Below, one piece after another: positions 20,757-33,093 of a DNA stretch of 64,000 nucleotides. The stretch's first letter is position 1. Every line of letters begins with the position of its first letter. The notes under the pieces were generated by a model. That model was not told the DNA's origin and searched no databases. It worked only from the letters and a program-made list of their open reading frames with translations. A program made the position numbers and the translations under genes. The DNA is from Rhabditoides inermis (Eukaryota; Nematoda; Chromadorea; Rhabditida; Rhabditidae): the NCBI GenBank assembly GCA_963966185.1, contig CAWZYM010000401.1, forward strand, positions 248,001 through 312,000. The letters are read 5' to 3'.

Positions 20757-23059
20757 TGTAAATTTGGAATTTTGCCCTACCAGCGTTCCTTTATACTTGA
20801 TAATGTCCTTGATCCTATCCAGAATGTAGATGTACCCGTTTTCGTCGTAAAACGCGGCATCTCCTGAAAACAAATCTACTTTACGATTTCAGAGAGATTT
20901 CACTCACCTGTCTTAACGTATCCGTTCTGGTCAATGATTTCTGCGGTGGCCTTGGGGTTCTAAAACAATCTGCATTAAAAAAACTCTAGCAAGCATTCTT
21001 TATCCACTTTTTGACTATTCTTTTACAGGACATAGGTCTAGATAATGAAAGAGAAAATGTTACAAATCGAGCGTCAGAGTAAGAGTTAGAAATTTGTCCG
21101 GAATCGCGTGAAAGTGACATGGCAATCACAAAAAAGAATATAACAAATGAAGAAGCAAACCTTGAAGTAGTTTGGCTGTCGCGAGAATTATAGAGAGGAG
21201 CGTACAAATTCGAAACTAAACAAGAAGCGAACCTTGAAGTAGTTTTGCGGTACGTTATTCGTTATAGTTCTCGCGTAGAAAATGACAGAGAAGAGCGTAC
21301 AAATAACAAACTAGATAAGAAGCGAACCTTGAAGTAGTTTGGCTGTACGATGGGACCGACGACGAGCAGCTGTCCGGGCTGGCGCGGCGCGCACACCACC
21401 TTCGTGTCCCAGTTCACGATCTGAAAAGGAGGACATGAAGCAGGAAATTTCAACTCCAGTTCTTTGAGATTATAGAACTGTTCTCTCTGCCTTTGTGTCC
21501 CAGTTCACGATCTGGGATATGCAGAATTCCTTGCTCCTTGATCTGCGCTTTCGTATCCCAGTTCACTATCTACTAAGTAAGAAACACGCATCTTTTCACT
21601 TCACTCCTCCAACCTTCTTGAAGACCTTCTCGAAAAAAGAATCTATTCACTTCACTTCTTTTACGCACAAATAGACTGCCGATTCAACTTCCTATCTGCC
21701 AAGATCCTATCCAAAGACATTACCTTGAACAGCATGCCGGGCAGCGGCGGTCCAACGCTCTCCAGCCTGCTCGAGTCGGCGTGCGGCATCGTGCAGATAC
21801 CGCCCACCTCCGTCATACCGTAGCCTGCGATGTTGGATTGTACTTGTATGGTCTTCCAGCTTCCACCTCTTTCTCTTCACTCAGTTCAAAGATGTGACAA
21901 TGTCAAGGGAGTGAGGACAGAGTGAGAATACTGACATTGTCTCATGTCGCTCACTCCGAGCCGCCTCTTGCACTCTGTCGCCGTGTTCGAGTCGAGCGGC
22001 GCGCCCGATATGATCACTGTCTTCATCTGCAAAAATGTGTCTTGTTCATTTTTGGATATAAACTTAACACAAATGAGAATTGATATCACAGTGATATCAA
22101 CTTTCATTTGAATATTTCATCAACCACGCACATGGCGTCTGTACAACCATCGAAAAACAACACATATGAACTACTACAATTTGAGAAAAATATTTATCTA
22201 CCGAGAAGAATATGAAACTAAAGACAATGGGATGATGTTTGTAAAACAACAGATCAACAGATGCTTATTGATTGAGGCACACATTGACTCATTGACATAC
22301 CTGCAGATTGAGGTTGTCGGTGGTCGGATCGAGAACGATCGACTGCAGAATGCCCGGCGACATGTGCGCGAATTGAATCTGACAAGGTTGGAGTAAAAAT
22401 ATAGGCAATATGTAGTTCACACCATCACACCATCACACCACCACACAACACTATTCTCTACGACTGTTGGTGGTGTGGTAGTACGGTGGTGTGGGTTGTG
22501 TGAGTGGTGTGATGGTGTGGTGGTGTGCTGGTGTGTCGGTGTGATTTCCTATTCGCCCATTTTTAATGGTGACCTACTCAATAGCCTATCCCATGCATTG
22601 GAAACGACTAGTCATACTTGTTCAGTAAGACATTCACATCAAACGAAGGGAACGGACCCACCTTGTTGTCTCGGATACAGTCGACGACTGTTTTGACGGT
22701 GACGCGACTAAGTGCGTACACGGTGGCGCCGTTGCAAAGCGCGTAGTACGCCGAGATACAACCGAACATGTGCGAGATCGACAGCGGAAGCAGGAATCTG
22801 GACGCCAATAATGTAGTGCTCAATCTGGTCCCGAAATGCTACCCCCTCCAACCACCTCCCTAATAACCTCAAACCAAATTTCCTTTTTGTACTTCAATAA
22901 TTGTGTTGTTTACACTGACCACTTCTTGATCTACCCCGTGACGTCACCCACTTTTCCTTGGCCTGCACGGGCCCGTAGATGGGCTGGCTGATCTGCTGGA
23001 TGTTGATGATCATCGAGCGGTGCGTCATTTCGACCGGCTGAAGGGCGACGTGGGTGGCC

Positions 23060-23108
<49 letters not shown>

Positions 23109-23953
23109 CTCTCTCCCTCTCCCTCTCTCTCCCCCTCTCTCCCCCCTCTCTCGTATACCTTGGGAAGTCCAGTGGTTCCGGCCGAGAAGAACATGATGAG
23201 TGGATTGACGCACACTGGCGCCGCCTCCGACGTCGTTTCCGAGACGTCGTCCGCCGTGCCGTTCTCCTCAATTTGGTTTGATAATTAGTGTTTCTTTTTT
23301 CCAGAATGATGGATGACATCAGATGATCTGCATCGATAATCACGTGTTTACTATGATTTGAGGTGTAGTATGCATGTATAGTCTGCGCCAGGTCTCTAGT
23401 TTTCGATCTACCTCGCTTGCAGTTCGAAATACGGTGCCATAACCGCTCTGCCTCTCTTGTTTTGCGCGCTATCGCCGAAAGCTGACTCTCCGTCTTCCTC
23501 TGATCTACCCCACCACGCGCAACTTATTGCGAGATTAAAACTATAGAGAGATGAGATGTGGCTGTGACTATATATGCATGTTATAGACTAGTGAATGTAG
23601 AAAAGAGAGCCAATTCACAAGTTGATCAAGTTTCTGACACTTATAGGATGTTCAATTATAATTATAATTTACAATACCTTGGGTAGACTAGTTGACTCCG
23701 ACATGGGCGACATCAAATCCTCCGCATCCATCACAACCGTTTGCGCCCTGGAAAATGGTATCGACAGTGTCTTGCACTAATGTTTATGCGAGGGCATGCA
23801 TACAATATGCAGTGGATGAAAATTTGATTCGAATTTTGCACGACAAAGCACTCACGTTTCGAGCTTGTGCTTGCTCTGCTGTCTGGTGAGGTTGGCTCGC
23901 GAGTCGGCGAGGCTGTTGCCACTGAAGACACTCGGATGCAAACCAATAACGCA

Positions 23954-24006
<53 letters not shown>

Positions 24007-25616
24007 GCAAAGAAAGGATATGAATTTGGATCAAGCGCTTTCGACTCGTCATCTGACCGTTTGAGCCACCACCAACCCGGATCGCGGACCGGGCCATCAG
24101 CCGTACGAACCGGACCAATGGCGCCGACTCACCGAATCCTCTCCTTGCGCGTCTCTCCGATCGGCTCGCTGGCTAGGATGTCTTCGATGCACCGCACGTG
24201 TTTGATTCGACCGCCGCCCCGCATCTGCGCCTTGCGACGCACGTCCTCCGCCTGACGTTATCGATCGATATTGATCGATATTGAGATATTGATTTACACT
24301 CGATTAAACCGTTTCCTGCTTATCCGCTTTTCGATTGATATTGATTGATTCGATTGGTCCGACCTTTTGCATGTACTGCGCCTCGGCGATGCAGATCGTG
24401 GACTCGGAGAGATCCACCCACGACCACACTTCATCTGCAAGAGATATTGTTTTTTTTCACGATTCGTCTGTTTCATGTTTTATCTGAAATGTGCAACGTG
24501 ATCTCGATATGAATTGAAAAATTGAACTAAAAAAACTTTTTTTGTCTTTTTAAATATGTAAAATGTACAATACAAAAGCGCAATGGAACACATCCCATCA
24601 TAACGAACCAATCGTGCCGTTTCCATTGACGGCTACTGCGGTGCATCCGATGATGGCACACGCGATGTGCACGAAGATTGCCTATATTCTTTGTACCTGC
24701 CAGTTTTTTTTGAAACCTTCATCATTGCCACTCATGAACACGACCAATTATACAGACTTGTGAAGGAACTTTGAATGAGAGAGATAAAGATGAGAGAGAG
24801 AGAGAGAGATCATGTTCATATAATATAATCATGTTATGTCATGGCAGATACACATTATTATAATATATATGGACACTCACTTGTCCAGTGGTTCCCGTGA
24901 TTACCGCGACTCGTGAAGACGCAGTCACTCCCAGCTCTCTAGGACACATTCAACTCATAGATACGCCATTATTGTGACTTTGCAATCACAACAAGATGAA
25001 TGAAACGATTGAAATCAATATGTCAGCCACACAACGTAGTGTATGCATAGAGTTGGCAAAAGTCTTCGTTCAAATCACTGTAAACCTTCCAGGATATAGC
25101 TATTCGGGATAAATGATGGATGAATTGATTGATTGACTGTAACTCACCGCATCCGATTCACCGCCATATCGCACCAGCTGCGCAGCTCCGAGTAGCGCCA
25201 TTGCTTGCCAGTGTCCACATCCACCTAAACACTCATCTACCTGCATACTGTATGAAGGAATGTTTTTGGGCAGGTGTTTGAGTGGCGCTGCTGTCCTTCT
25301 TTAGCTCATGCACCTCAAAAGTGGTGCTCCACTTCTATCCCCGTGCACGTGGTAGGACCACTCACACAGCAACCCAAACAATAAGGTTGCTTCTCGCAGT
25401 TCCAACCACCTCCTTCCTCCTCATTTGTTTCATTTCAAGCTACAGTAGATTTAAAGACGGCTATTTAGGAAACAATGTCATTAAACCCAATTTGCATAGG
25501 ACACCCACGATGGCGAGTCCGCTGCCGAACGCGGCCGTCTTGGCGAAGAAGTACTCGGCGAGATTGGTGTAGGCGCTCTTGTCCCACGCGATTTGAAACG
25601 GATTCTGAATCTCCAT
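19870..25616 (-). CDS. AMP-forming acyl-CoA synthetase (4-coumarate-CoA ligase / luciferase-like)
   Basis: Twenty exons (high to low): 25616-25509, 25224-25148, 24938-24881, 24681-24609, 24434-24364, 24251-24133, 23921-23856, 23747-23678, 23266-23159, 23037-22952, 22797-22662, 22378-22301, 22026-21936, 21824-21724, 21420-21328, 20959-20908, 20863-20781, 20701-20609, 20332-20180, 20049-19870; phases sum to 631 residues. Motifs: AMP-binding P-loop FFSAGTTGLPK (about 240-250), YGMTEVGG (381), YILDRIKDIIKYKG (about 475-490) and the acyl-transfer lysine in PRSHCGK (572). The family activates a carboxylic acid with ATP and links it to CoA. Substrate is unknown. About 100 extra polar residues precede the P-loop, and the tail is Lys/Ala/Pro-rich and ends SKPRK with no SKL peroxisome signal. 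The intron 20050-20179 has a textbook GC donor (AAG/GCAAGT). The 5' end of exon 9 is the weakest junction. Confidence 0.9.
22415..22565 (-). repeat. GGTGTG-rich element, copy 1 (inverted relative to copy 2)
   Basis: Consists of CACACCATCACACC repeats, a short spacer with TCTCTACGACTG, then GGTGTGGTGGTGTG repeats, so it can fold on itself. Reverse complement of 29624-29790, including both flanks (ATTTCCTATTCGCCCAT and GCAATATGTAGTTCACACC). Confidence 0.8.
23060..23155 (+). repeat. (CT)n microsatellite in an acyl-CoA synthetase intron
   Basis: Nearly pure CT with CCCT interruptions. On the coding (minus) strand it reads (GA)n. Confidence 0.9.
23376..23550 (+). repeat. dispersed repeat, family F
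   Basis: Longest copy of the family seen at 12770-12888 and 45556-45715, within an intron of the acyl-CoA synthetase gene. Confidence 0.75.
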
Positions 25617-25755
25617 GTCCGAAGGCAGTGAGACTGGAATGGGTAGAGTCGGGGGAAGATGAGTGCGGGGAGGAGATGAGCTATGCATTGCACCGCCGCC
25701 CGCCGCGCTTCCCTATCACAGTGTCCCCCATGCATGCTTGATGGGGGGGGGGGAG

Positions 25756-26317
25756 ATGTTTGCCCTCCTCTCTCCGACTGCGCATCAGTACCGTAGTATG
25801 AGTCGCGTGCAGCAGGTGTGGGATCGGCTCGTGCAACTCTGGATCGTCGCCAACTGCCGCTGCCGACTGCGCAGGTATCGGTTACCGTAACTAGCAATGG
25901 AATGTTACCGTAGTTTATATAGTGTGGAATCTGCCAACTGGAACCTGCCAACTGCTTTTAATGCGGTTTCTCGTGTAGAAAATCACATAGTCGAGAGTAG
26001 CTACAGAAAGTGGGGAATGGTATCGCTCTACTCTCTACATCGGAGACCAGCCACGACGCTTTCCAGGAGTAAGAGCTGCTCGCACACCGACTGCTTCTAC
26101 ATGGACGAGTGGTTTCTCGACGAGCTCGTCAACTGCGTCCGCATCGTCGAGTGAGTATTGATATATTGATTTTATCGATTTATCGATTTACAGGACGCCG
26201 CCGAAAGCGAGGGAGGCGTCGCCGGAGCAAGAGTTCTTCACGGAGAGCCTCGACAGTCTACAGCAACACTCCATCCCGTCTCCGATTCGGCTGCGGAGAA
26301 CCATGCGGCGATACTGA
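25756..26317 (+). CDS. small hypothetical protein
   Basis: A three-exon model: 25756-25874, about 26001-26150 (or 26007-26150, since two in-phase AG sites exist), and 26194-26317. The product is about 130 residues starting MFALLSPTAHQYRSMSRV, with a possible internal start at the second Met. It carries VWDRLVQLWIVANCRC and DEWFLDELVNCVRIVETPP, and ends LRRTMRRY-stop. Cysteines are frequent in the middle part. I recognise no family. Support is only the open frames, the good donors (CGCAG/GTATCG, GTCGA/GTGAGT) and the acceptor TTTACAG/G. Its start lies 140 bp from the divergent acyl-CoA synthetase start, so the two may share a promoter. Confidence 0.4.
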
Positions 26318-26522
26318 TTACTTTGTAAATACCATAAATCATGTCATTGCCGATTTGTATTTCCGATTGTCATGAAACGGCACGGCAGAACATCATAGCT
26401 GTCACTAATCGTTTTATCACTCGAGAGAGGAGACCCGCGGGTGTGCCGCTGTGGACACAGAAAGAAGCACCATATGCGCACAAGCTATACAAATAGAAAA
26501 ACAACACAAAAAGAAAGTCTCG

Positions 26523-26791
26523 TCATATATCCGTCTCTTTGTAGACGAAACACGGCACCAGCACCGGCTCTTTGGTGCGTGATTTGGACGGCACGATAAT
26601 GCGGTGAATGACGTTGCCGGAGAGACGCACGTAGCTGAAGTGACGCAGTGAGTGACGCATGGGGGAATGTGACGTACCGTTTCTGTCCGGTGGCTGGCTT
26701 GTCGTAGCTCTTGTTTTGTACGATGTAGCCGTCCTTTTCCGTTATGTCGTCGGGCATAATCTGGAAATGTAAGTAAGAGAGAGAGAGAGAG

Positions 26792-26828
<37 letters not shown>

Positions 26829-27109
26829 GGTACTCACATTGATGTTATGCTCCTTCACTAGTTTCGCAACCACGGGCGATAGCGGCTCATAGAGAATGTT
26901 CTTTTGTTGGAATTGTAGATCGGCTAGGATATACTCGACTCCCAACTCCCGTGCCTCCTTGCTGTTCAAAGAGGCCACCTGAACGTCGTGGGTAGAATCT
27001 CTCTCTCTCTCTCTCTCCCTCCCTCCCTCTCCCTCCCTCTCTCTCTCTCTCTCCCTCTCTCTCCCTCTCCCTCTCTCTCTCGCTCTCTCTCTCCCCATCT
27101 CTCTCTCCC

Positions 27110-27198
<89 letters not shown>

Positions 27199-27651
27199 AC
27201 CTGCACCAGCTTTCCCCCAGCCGTCTTGATTACTTCTATGCCGGTGTGTTTCAATATGTGCTCGCCCACTTGCAGCCCGCTGCAATAGATATAAGATATT
27301 ATATTATTTTCGAGATAGGTCATGAAAATGTTTGCACTGACGCAACGTCTGTGTTATTGCGTTTCCGGTGAAAGTTCACAGCACGAGCAATGTTCTCTAT
27401 TTTCGAACTGCATGGTTTCCATGAATAAATATGGGAAGATGACAATATTGATGACATAATATATATGTTCATAAAACATGGTGACAAGTTGTTTTGTCAT
27501 AACATGGGTATATAAATTTATGTAATATGAAAAGCTCACGTGATCACGGCTCCCTTCGCATCATCCATCTTACTACCGAGGTAATGAATCTTGCGGATGT
27601 ACTCTGTTCCCGCAAGGTCGATACACATGGTCGCACTGAAAATTAACTTGC

Positions 27652-27699
<48 letters not shown>

Positions 27700-28948
27700 G
27701 ACTCACAGCGAGAGGCCGAAAATGATGTAGGCCATCGTGAAGAACATGTACACCTGAAAAGCGCACAGGTGAGATCACCGAAGGCGTATTTGTGACCATT
27801 TTCAAATATGAGTCACCTGTTCGGTCGGCACGATATCGCCGAATCCGACGGTCGCCATCGTGATGAAGCAAAAGTAGAACGCCTCGAAATACTGCAGCCC
27901 CTCCCACGCCTGCGAATTGTCGCGCATAATGATTACGGTATTTTCTGGACTCGTTTACCTGAAACAGGAACCCTCCTATGGCGGTGTAGGCCAGCAGCAC
28001 GAAGAGCACCATGAACACCGGGATGCGTAGTTCGTCTTCCATGCCTGCACAGCGTCGTGGGTGGTCCCTTATCTCTCTCTCACTCTCTCTCTCTCTCTCT
28101 CTCTCTCTTTATCTTTATCTTTCTCCCCCCCTCTCTCTCTCTCTCCCTCTCCCTCTCTCTCCCTCTCTCTCCTTACCGCTCTCCGTGTCCGAGTCAATGT
28201 CGGCGAGGTTGATGCTGCCAGCCTTGCTGCTTCCCGCCTCGCTCGCATGTGAGTTGGACGTCGAGCGGTAGTGATGTGAGATGCGACGCGACTGCTTGCG
28301 CAACTGAAACCGCACGATTCGAGCGTCCCGGAGACAGCGCGGCAAGCGTGCGGCACGCGGCAATGACACACTAGGCAACAGCATCATACCCGAATCGCTC
28401 GTCGAATGAGCAGCTAGAATGGGGGGAGCTATGAGGCGGATAGGGTGGTAGGTGACACTCACTTTCCGCTTGAATCCGCGATAGCTGCGGTAGAGGAAGG
28501 AGAGGAACTCGGAGAGAAACTTGCCAATGTCCGCGATCGTCACGAGCAGTAGTGGGATGCCTGTATGGAAGTGTTTATTTCCACGGCAAGGGAGAAGTGA
28601 TAACGATAAAAGGCAAGCATGAAAAATATGTGGATAAACAAGGCTAACCCCAGGCTGACCAGTGCAAGTGGTCAGCTACTTATTGGGGGGGCCTCACGTT
28701 ACATAAATATCGTACAAAAGTGGTTCGTGCTCGAGTGGTTCATCGTTCCATATCACCCACTCTTTTATGCAGGGCCTAGTGTACTCGTTTCCTACCGTTT
28801 ACTGTGAGTACAGGTATAGTCTCTGTCTCTCTCTCGTTTCTTCTCTCTCTCTCTCTCTCTTTCTTTCTCTCTCTCACTCTCTCACTCTCTCTTTTTCTCT
28901 CTTCCCCCCCCCCTCTCTCTCTCTTTTTCTTTCTTCTCCCTCTCCCTC

Positions 28949-28979
<31 letters not shown>

Positions 28980-31951
28980 CTTTCTCTCTCTCTCCCTTTC
29001 TCTCTCTCTCTCTTTCTCTCTCTTTCTCGTCATTTCTCTCTCTCTCTCTCTCTCTCTCTCACCAAAGAGCGCGAATATGATGCACGCGATGCGACCGGGT
29101 GTTGTCGTTGGCACGAGATTGCCGTAGCCTGAATGCTTTCTTATAATATGAAAAGTCTTTAAAATTATTCCTCGAGTTTCCTCTGTTTATCTCTCTTTCG
29201 GTGAAATTGCCGTCGCTTGTTTCGCGCGCGCCAACGCCCCCCCCCCCCCCCCCCGCAGTGGTTATGTAAACCCGGCGCGAGTGGCGCGTGACGCTGGCTT
29301 AGGCGCGCGCGAAATGCTGATTCAAACCAATCGGCGACTGTTTGGCTAACAAGAGAAAGCATCACTAGGAACTAACGTAACCACACACATTCGATACAAA
29401 TCGATAATTTAGTAGTGACACCGAGAGCCTGCTGGTACCTGTCCCAATTGAAATCATTTTGGTTCTTATTCTTAATTAATCAGTACAAGCCAACTACTTT
29501 TACTTGGGAGTTCTTTGAAAAGATCATGCACGAATTATACGTACCTATCGTTGTGATCACGGTGGTCGCAAAAAAGATGCTGTTCGGATACGTCCAGAGA
29601 AACTCGTCGCCCTGAAATATGGGCGAATAGGAAATCACACCACCACACCACCACACCATTCACACAACCCACACCACCATACCACCATACCATCAACATA
29701 ATCAGTCGTAGAGAATATTGTGGTTGTGTTAAGTTGTGGTGGTGTGGTGGTGTGATGGTGTGAACTACATATTGCCTGAAATATGGTTGTCCGATGCGCA
29801 TAAACACATGCGGAACACCATAGGTATGACGTTTCTTAACAGGTAGATGACATCATTGTTCACAGTTAGTGTACAGAATAAGATGATTTTTTATGGGGTG
29901 GCTAGCGCAGTGGATGTGCGCGCAGTTATCATGCGGAAGGTCCCGAGTTCAATCCTCTCGGCGGCCAATGATGTACCGCTAGTCACGGTGGAGTGACGAC
30001 CACCCTCACAACTTTCGTGAGCCTCTAGTCAGAAGTCTGTGACGTCATCTGATCCAAATTCATTGCATTAACCGATGGACCCCTTGTAAGCAGCTAGCGA
30101 TTTGTACTCGAGAGCCTTAGCTCAGTCGGTTGTAGAACTTGAAACTGCTGATAAACAAACTTTTAAACTCTCTCTCCTATTCTCTGGCAGCAATATTCAA
30201 GTGAGGTAACACACTTTTGTCTTGTTGAGTAGATGTTTTTCGTTGATGAACTGATTGCGGTAGGATATGAAGATGTTCTTCACCAACTGCTCGAAGTACT
30301 CCTGCAATCGAACATGATCCAACTGCCTACGCATTACTGTGCTTAGGCCATTGGTGATAACACGCACTTGTTGTGTAATTAGGATAGAGCGAATATGGAA
30401 ATTGATTGATATAGTGATCGCTTGTCTCGTGCCTGGTTGATGGCGTTGAACGTCTCCCGGCTGATCTGGTTGTCGGGGTCCTGTGTGATGTTCCAGATGT
30501 GATCCTGGAAGTCGTTGCGCAGACCGAAGATCGTGCTCAGCTCCAACTCGCGCTGCTGAACACCCATTTTTCTCTCCCCCCATCTCCCCTCTCTCTCGCC
30601 CTCTCTCCTCTCTAACGCTCAAGTAACACGTCAAATCTCTTCGTGTTTATATAATTAAATTATATAATAAAAAATCATGGATCTATAACAATCAACTAGC
30701 AGTAGAGAATACGTTTCGTTCTCTCTCACTTTCTCTCTCGACTCACAATCTTTTCATTGGGTCCTTCTATGGAGTGGAATATGGTGGCTCCTATCGTGAG
30801 ATAGAGGAATAGGAGACACACGAGGCCAACGTGCGGAAGAATACGTTTCGCGTACTGCAAATATACGGTATTATCACAATCTCACCGCCCATTCACTGTT
30901 TCGAAACCGATCAATCAATCAATCAATCATTTATCCAGAATATCCTGACTATACAACAAGTGCATACGGTACACCACAAGGGCTAAGCGCTGGGAGAAAC
31001 ACAGTTTAGCAAGAAACCGATCTTGAAGAAATGACCCAGTTCCAAAGCCGCTTTTCCATTTTACATGGACTATCGTAGACGACACTAATGAGCCAAGCAC
31101 CCACATCGAAATCGGATGAAAACAATATGAAAGCGTATAAAACACTGAATAAACACAGCACAGTCACATAATGAAAAAATAAACACAAGGTGTATGAACA
31201 TACTGTTTTCAAAGTCCACGTGGATGTTCGTAGATTACCAATATGAAACAGTCACTAACAAACAAAAACCCAATACGGCTCGCTTGTGTCTCACCTTGAC
31301 GCACTTCTTCTCGCGAATCTCCATCTCGGTCTCGTCGTCGGAGATCGGCGGGCCGGACGCCGTCAGATCCATCTCCATCGGAATCTCATCGCACGACGAG
31401 TTCGACGACGAGCCCTGTATTCGATTCAAAAGTCACCCGTAGAATTAGGACACGTAGCTGATAGATGGTCAGTAAGTGTCATATTCATATCACATATTTG
31501 CCGTATATCAGAAGGTGAGTAAAGACTGTTTTTCCCATCTGGCTGATTGATGAAGAGTGAGACGAACGTCTTACTACGGTCATAGGTTGCGTCGCAAAGG
31601 TCGCTTACTACATACCTATCAACATCTGCTAACCTCTACAACTACCCTATGGATGTTCTATCGACGTTCAATGCTGATCGATTTACTTATCGAACAATTG
31701 AATGTTTACATATTACCCGTCTCTATTGGTGAGCATGTGCGCAAATACTTGAAAGCGAAAGGAGTTGTGCCACGAAATCGCTCTAACTTATGAGAAATTA
31801 TTTACACTCATTCTACGTCATGCCACATTAGTGAAAGATCATGATAATATCAGATTATCAGATTATCTGAAATGTTTCACGTATTTCCTCGAGGGAATCA
31901 GCACAAAAAGTTAGTGTTTTGATATGGCAGAGGCGATTAGTGTTTACGTGA

Positions 31952-31994
<43 letters not shown>

Positions 31995-32400
31995 ACTGCT
32001 TGCCCTCATTTAGGCAAATTCGTGTCAACTGAAGCGCCAATTAGCTAATTGCACTACTAGAAAGTACTACCGGGGATTTCTTGTCCTTATATTAGCAGTA
32101 AAGGAGACATACTAGTCACACGTTGTACCAAGTATTCAAGAGATTTGTGAGTACTCTGCGGAGGTCGAAGGATGACTATGACAAGGGGTACCAAGTACTG
32201 TAAGCCTTCACTCAGTTCGCATACGCAGACGGTACAAACGCATCCTTCTAGCTAAGGAGAACACTTGAGTATGTGTGTGTGCAAATGTGGCAACTCGCAA
32301 GAGTGAAGCATTCTCACTGCTCGGTTCGTTTATTCAAGCGTAGCTGTTACACTTCCGCCACTCTGCCATTTCGCACTTTCCGACACGACAACAAGAAGCG

Positions 32401-32439
<39 letters not shown>

Positions 32440-32508
32440 TCCCACTCTCTCTCTTCTTGTCGTCCAGATGCGACTCACCATATCAAAGTCGTCCTCCTGA
32501 CGATACAT
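26523..32508 (-). CDS. two-pore-domain potassium channel (TWK/KCNK family)
   Basis: Seventeen exons (high to low): 32508-32479, 31414-31295, 30854-30747, 30555-30433, 30301-30215, 29611-29545, 29128-29063, 28560-28463, 28303-28177, 28044-27959, 27909-27817, 27753-27707, 27635-27540, 27279-27201, 26978-26838, 26760-26678, 26634-26523; all phases fit, about 520 residues. First helix LPHVGLVCLLFLYLTIGA (about 56-76), first pore TTVITTIGYGN, then IADIGKFLSEFLSFLYRS, helix RIPVFMVLFVLLAYTAIGG, and second pore ITMATVGFGD. Such channels are background potassium leak channels of the plasma membrane, working as dimers. The acidic cytosolic N-terminus and the roughly 170-residue C-terminus (ending CFVYKETDI) are long. 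The intron 30302-30432 appears to use a GC donor (CAG/GCACGA), because no GT donor keeps the frame. Confidence 0.92.
26998..27195 (+). repeat. 200-bp (CT)n microsatellite in the potassium channel gene
   Basis: Fills most of the intron between exons 27201-27279 and 26838-26978. On the coding strand it is (GA)n beginning right after the donor GTAGC. Confidence 0.92.
28621..28712 (+). repeat. dispersed repeat copy, family A
   Basis: Near-identical to 1-105, in a potassium channel intron. Confidence 0.75.
28826..29060 (+). repeat. (CT)n microsatellite, 235 bp
   Basis: CT-rich tract with TTTCT and CCCT interruptions. On the coding strand it follows the donor TTTG/GTGAGAGAGAG without any gap. Confidence 0.92.
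29624..29790 (+). repeat. GGTGTG-rich element, copy 2
   Basis: Inverted partner of 22415-22565, sharing both outer flanks. The CACACCACCACACC arm and the GTGGTGTGGTGGTGTG arm are self-complementary around a TCGTAGAGAATATTG centre. Confidence 0.8.
29895..30165 (+). mobile_element. tRNA-derived SINE, family 1, full length
   Basis: Head GGGGTGGCTAGCGCAGTGG (box A) and GGTCCCGAGTTCAATCC (box B), then the shared body and an AAACAAACTTTT end. Same family as 927-1225. Inserted in a potassium channel intron, antisense to the gene. Confidence 0.88.
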
Positions 32509-33093
32509 CTTGTCACCGGGTATAGGGACGGGTCGAGTTCAGCGATCGATAAGTTCAGCGATCGATAAGATCAGATCGATAAGTTGCAGGAATGCCGCAT
32601 GATGAAAGCGCACAGATGTTATAATATCCGAATGGCAGCTAAACGAGAGAGAATGTGGCTGTTGTGTGAATATTAGTCGAATCGCAGAGGGGCCAGGAAG
32701 CGTCAAGTGAGGGAATAATCGTTCAATTATCCCCGCACCGACTGCAGTGAGTGAGATGTGGATCAGCGAGAGACAGAAAGAGATTTGCCCTGAGGGCAGC
32801 TGACTGCTTGATCCATTGGCATCACGCGAGAGAGTGTGCGGGGCGGAGAGAGCGCGAAAGAAGCACGCGGGCCCGCATTACGCATTTACATAGTGGTCAG
32901 GGCGGAAAAACAAGCAATCGATGGATCTCGTAGACAAATAGATTTATATCGGAAATGTGAAACAATTGACACACGACTAGCTAAACAAGTACGACCCGTA
33001 GACTGAAACGTCGACTGCCGGCTGGCAAAAGAGAGAGAGAGGAATGGAGAGAGAATCATGGAATATGTATATGTGAAACGTTTTTGGTAGAGT
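32509..33093. other. region between the potassium channel and the small membrane protein gene
   Basis: Upstream of the channel start. Contains three GATCGATAAG repeats at 32542-32585 and no recognisable exon. Confidence 0.5.

Noticed and set aside
26742..27323. Long minus-strand open frame consisting largely of RERERE
   Set aside because: It is the (GA)n microsatellite translated between two true potassium channel exons. The same applies to all SLSLSL and RERERE frames in the window.
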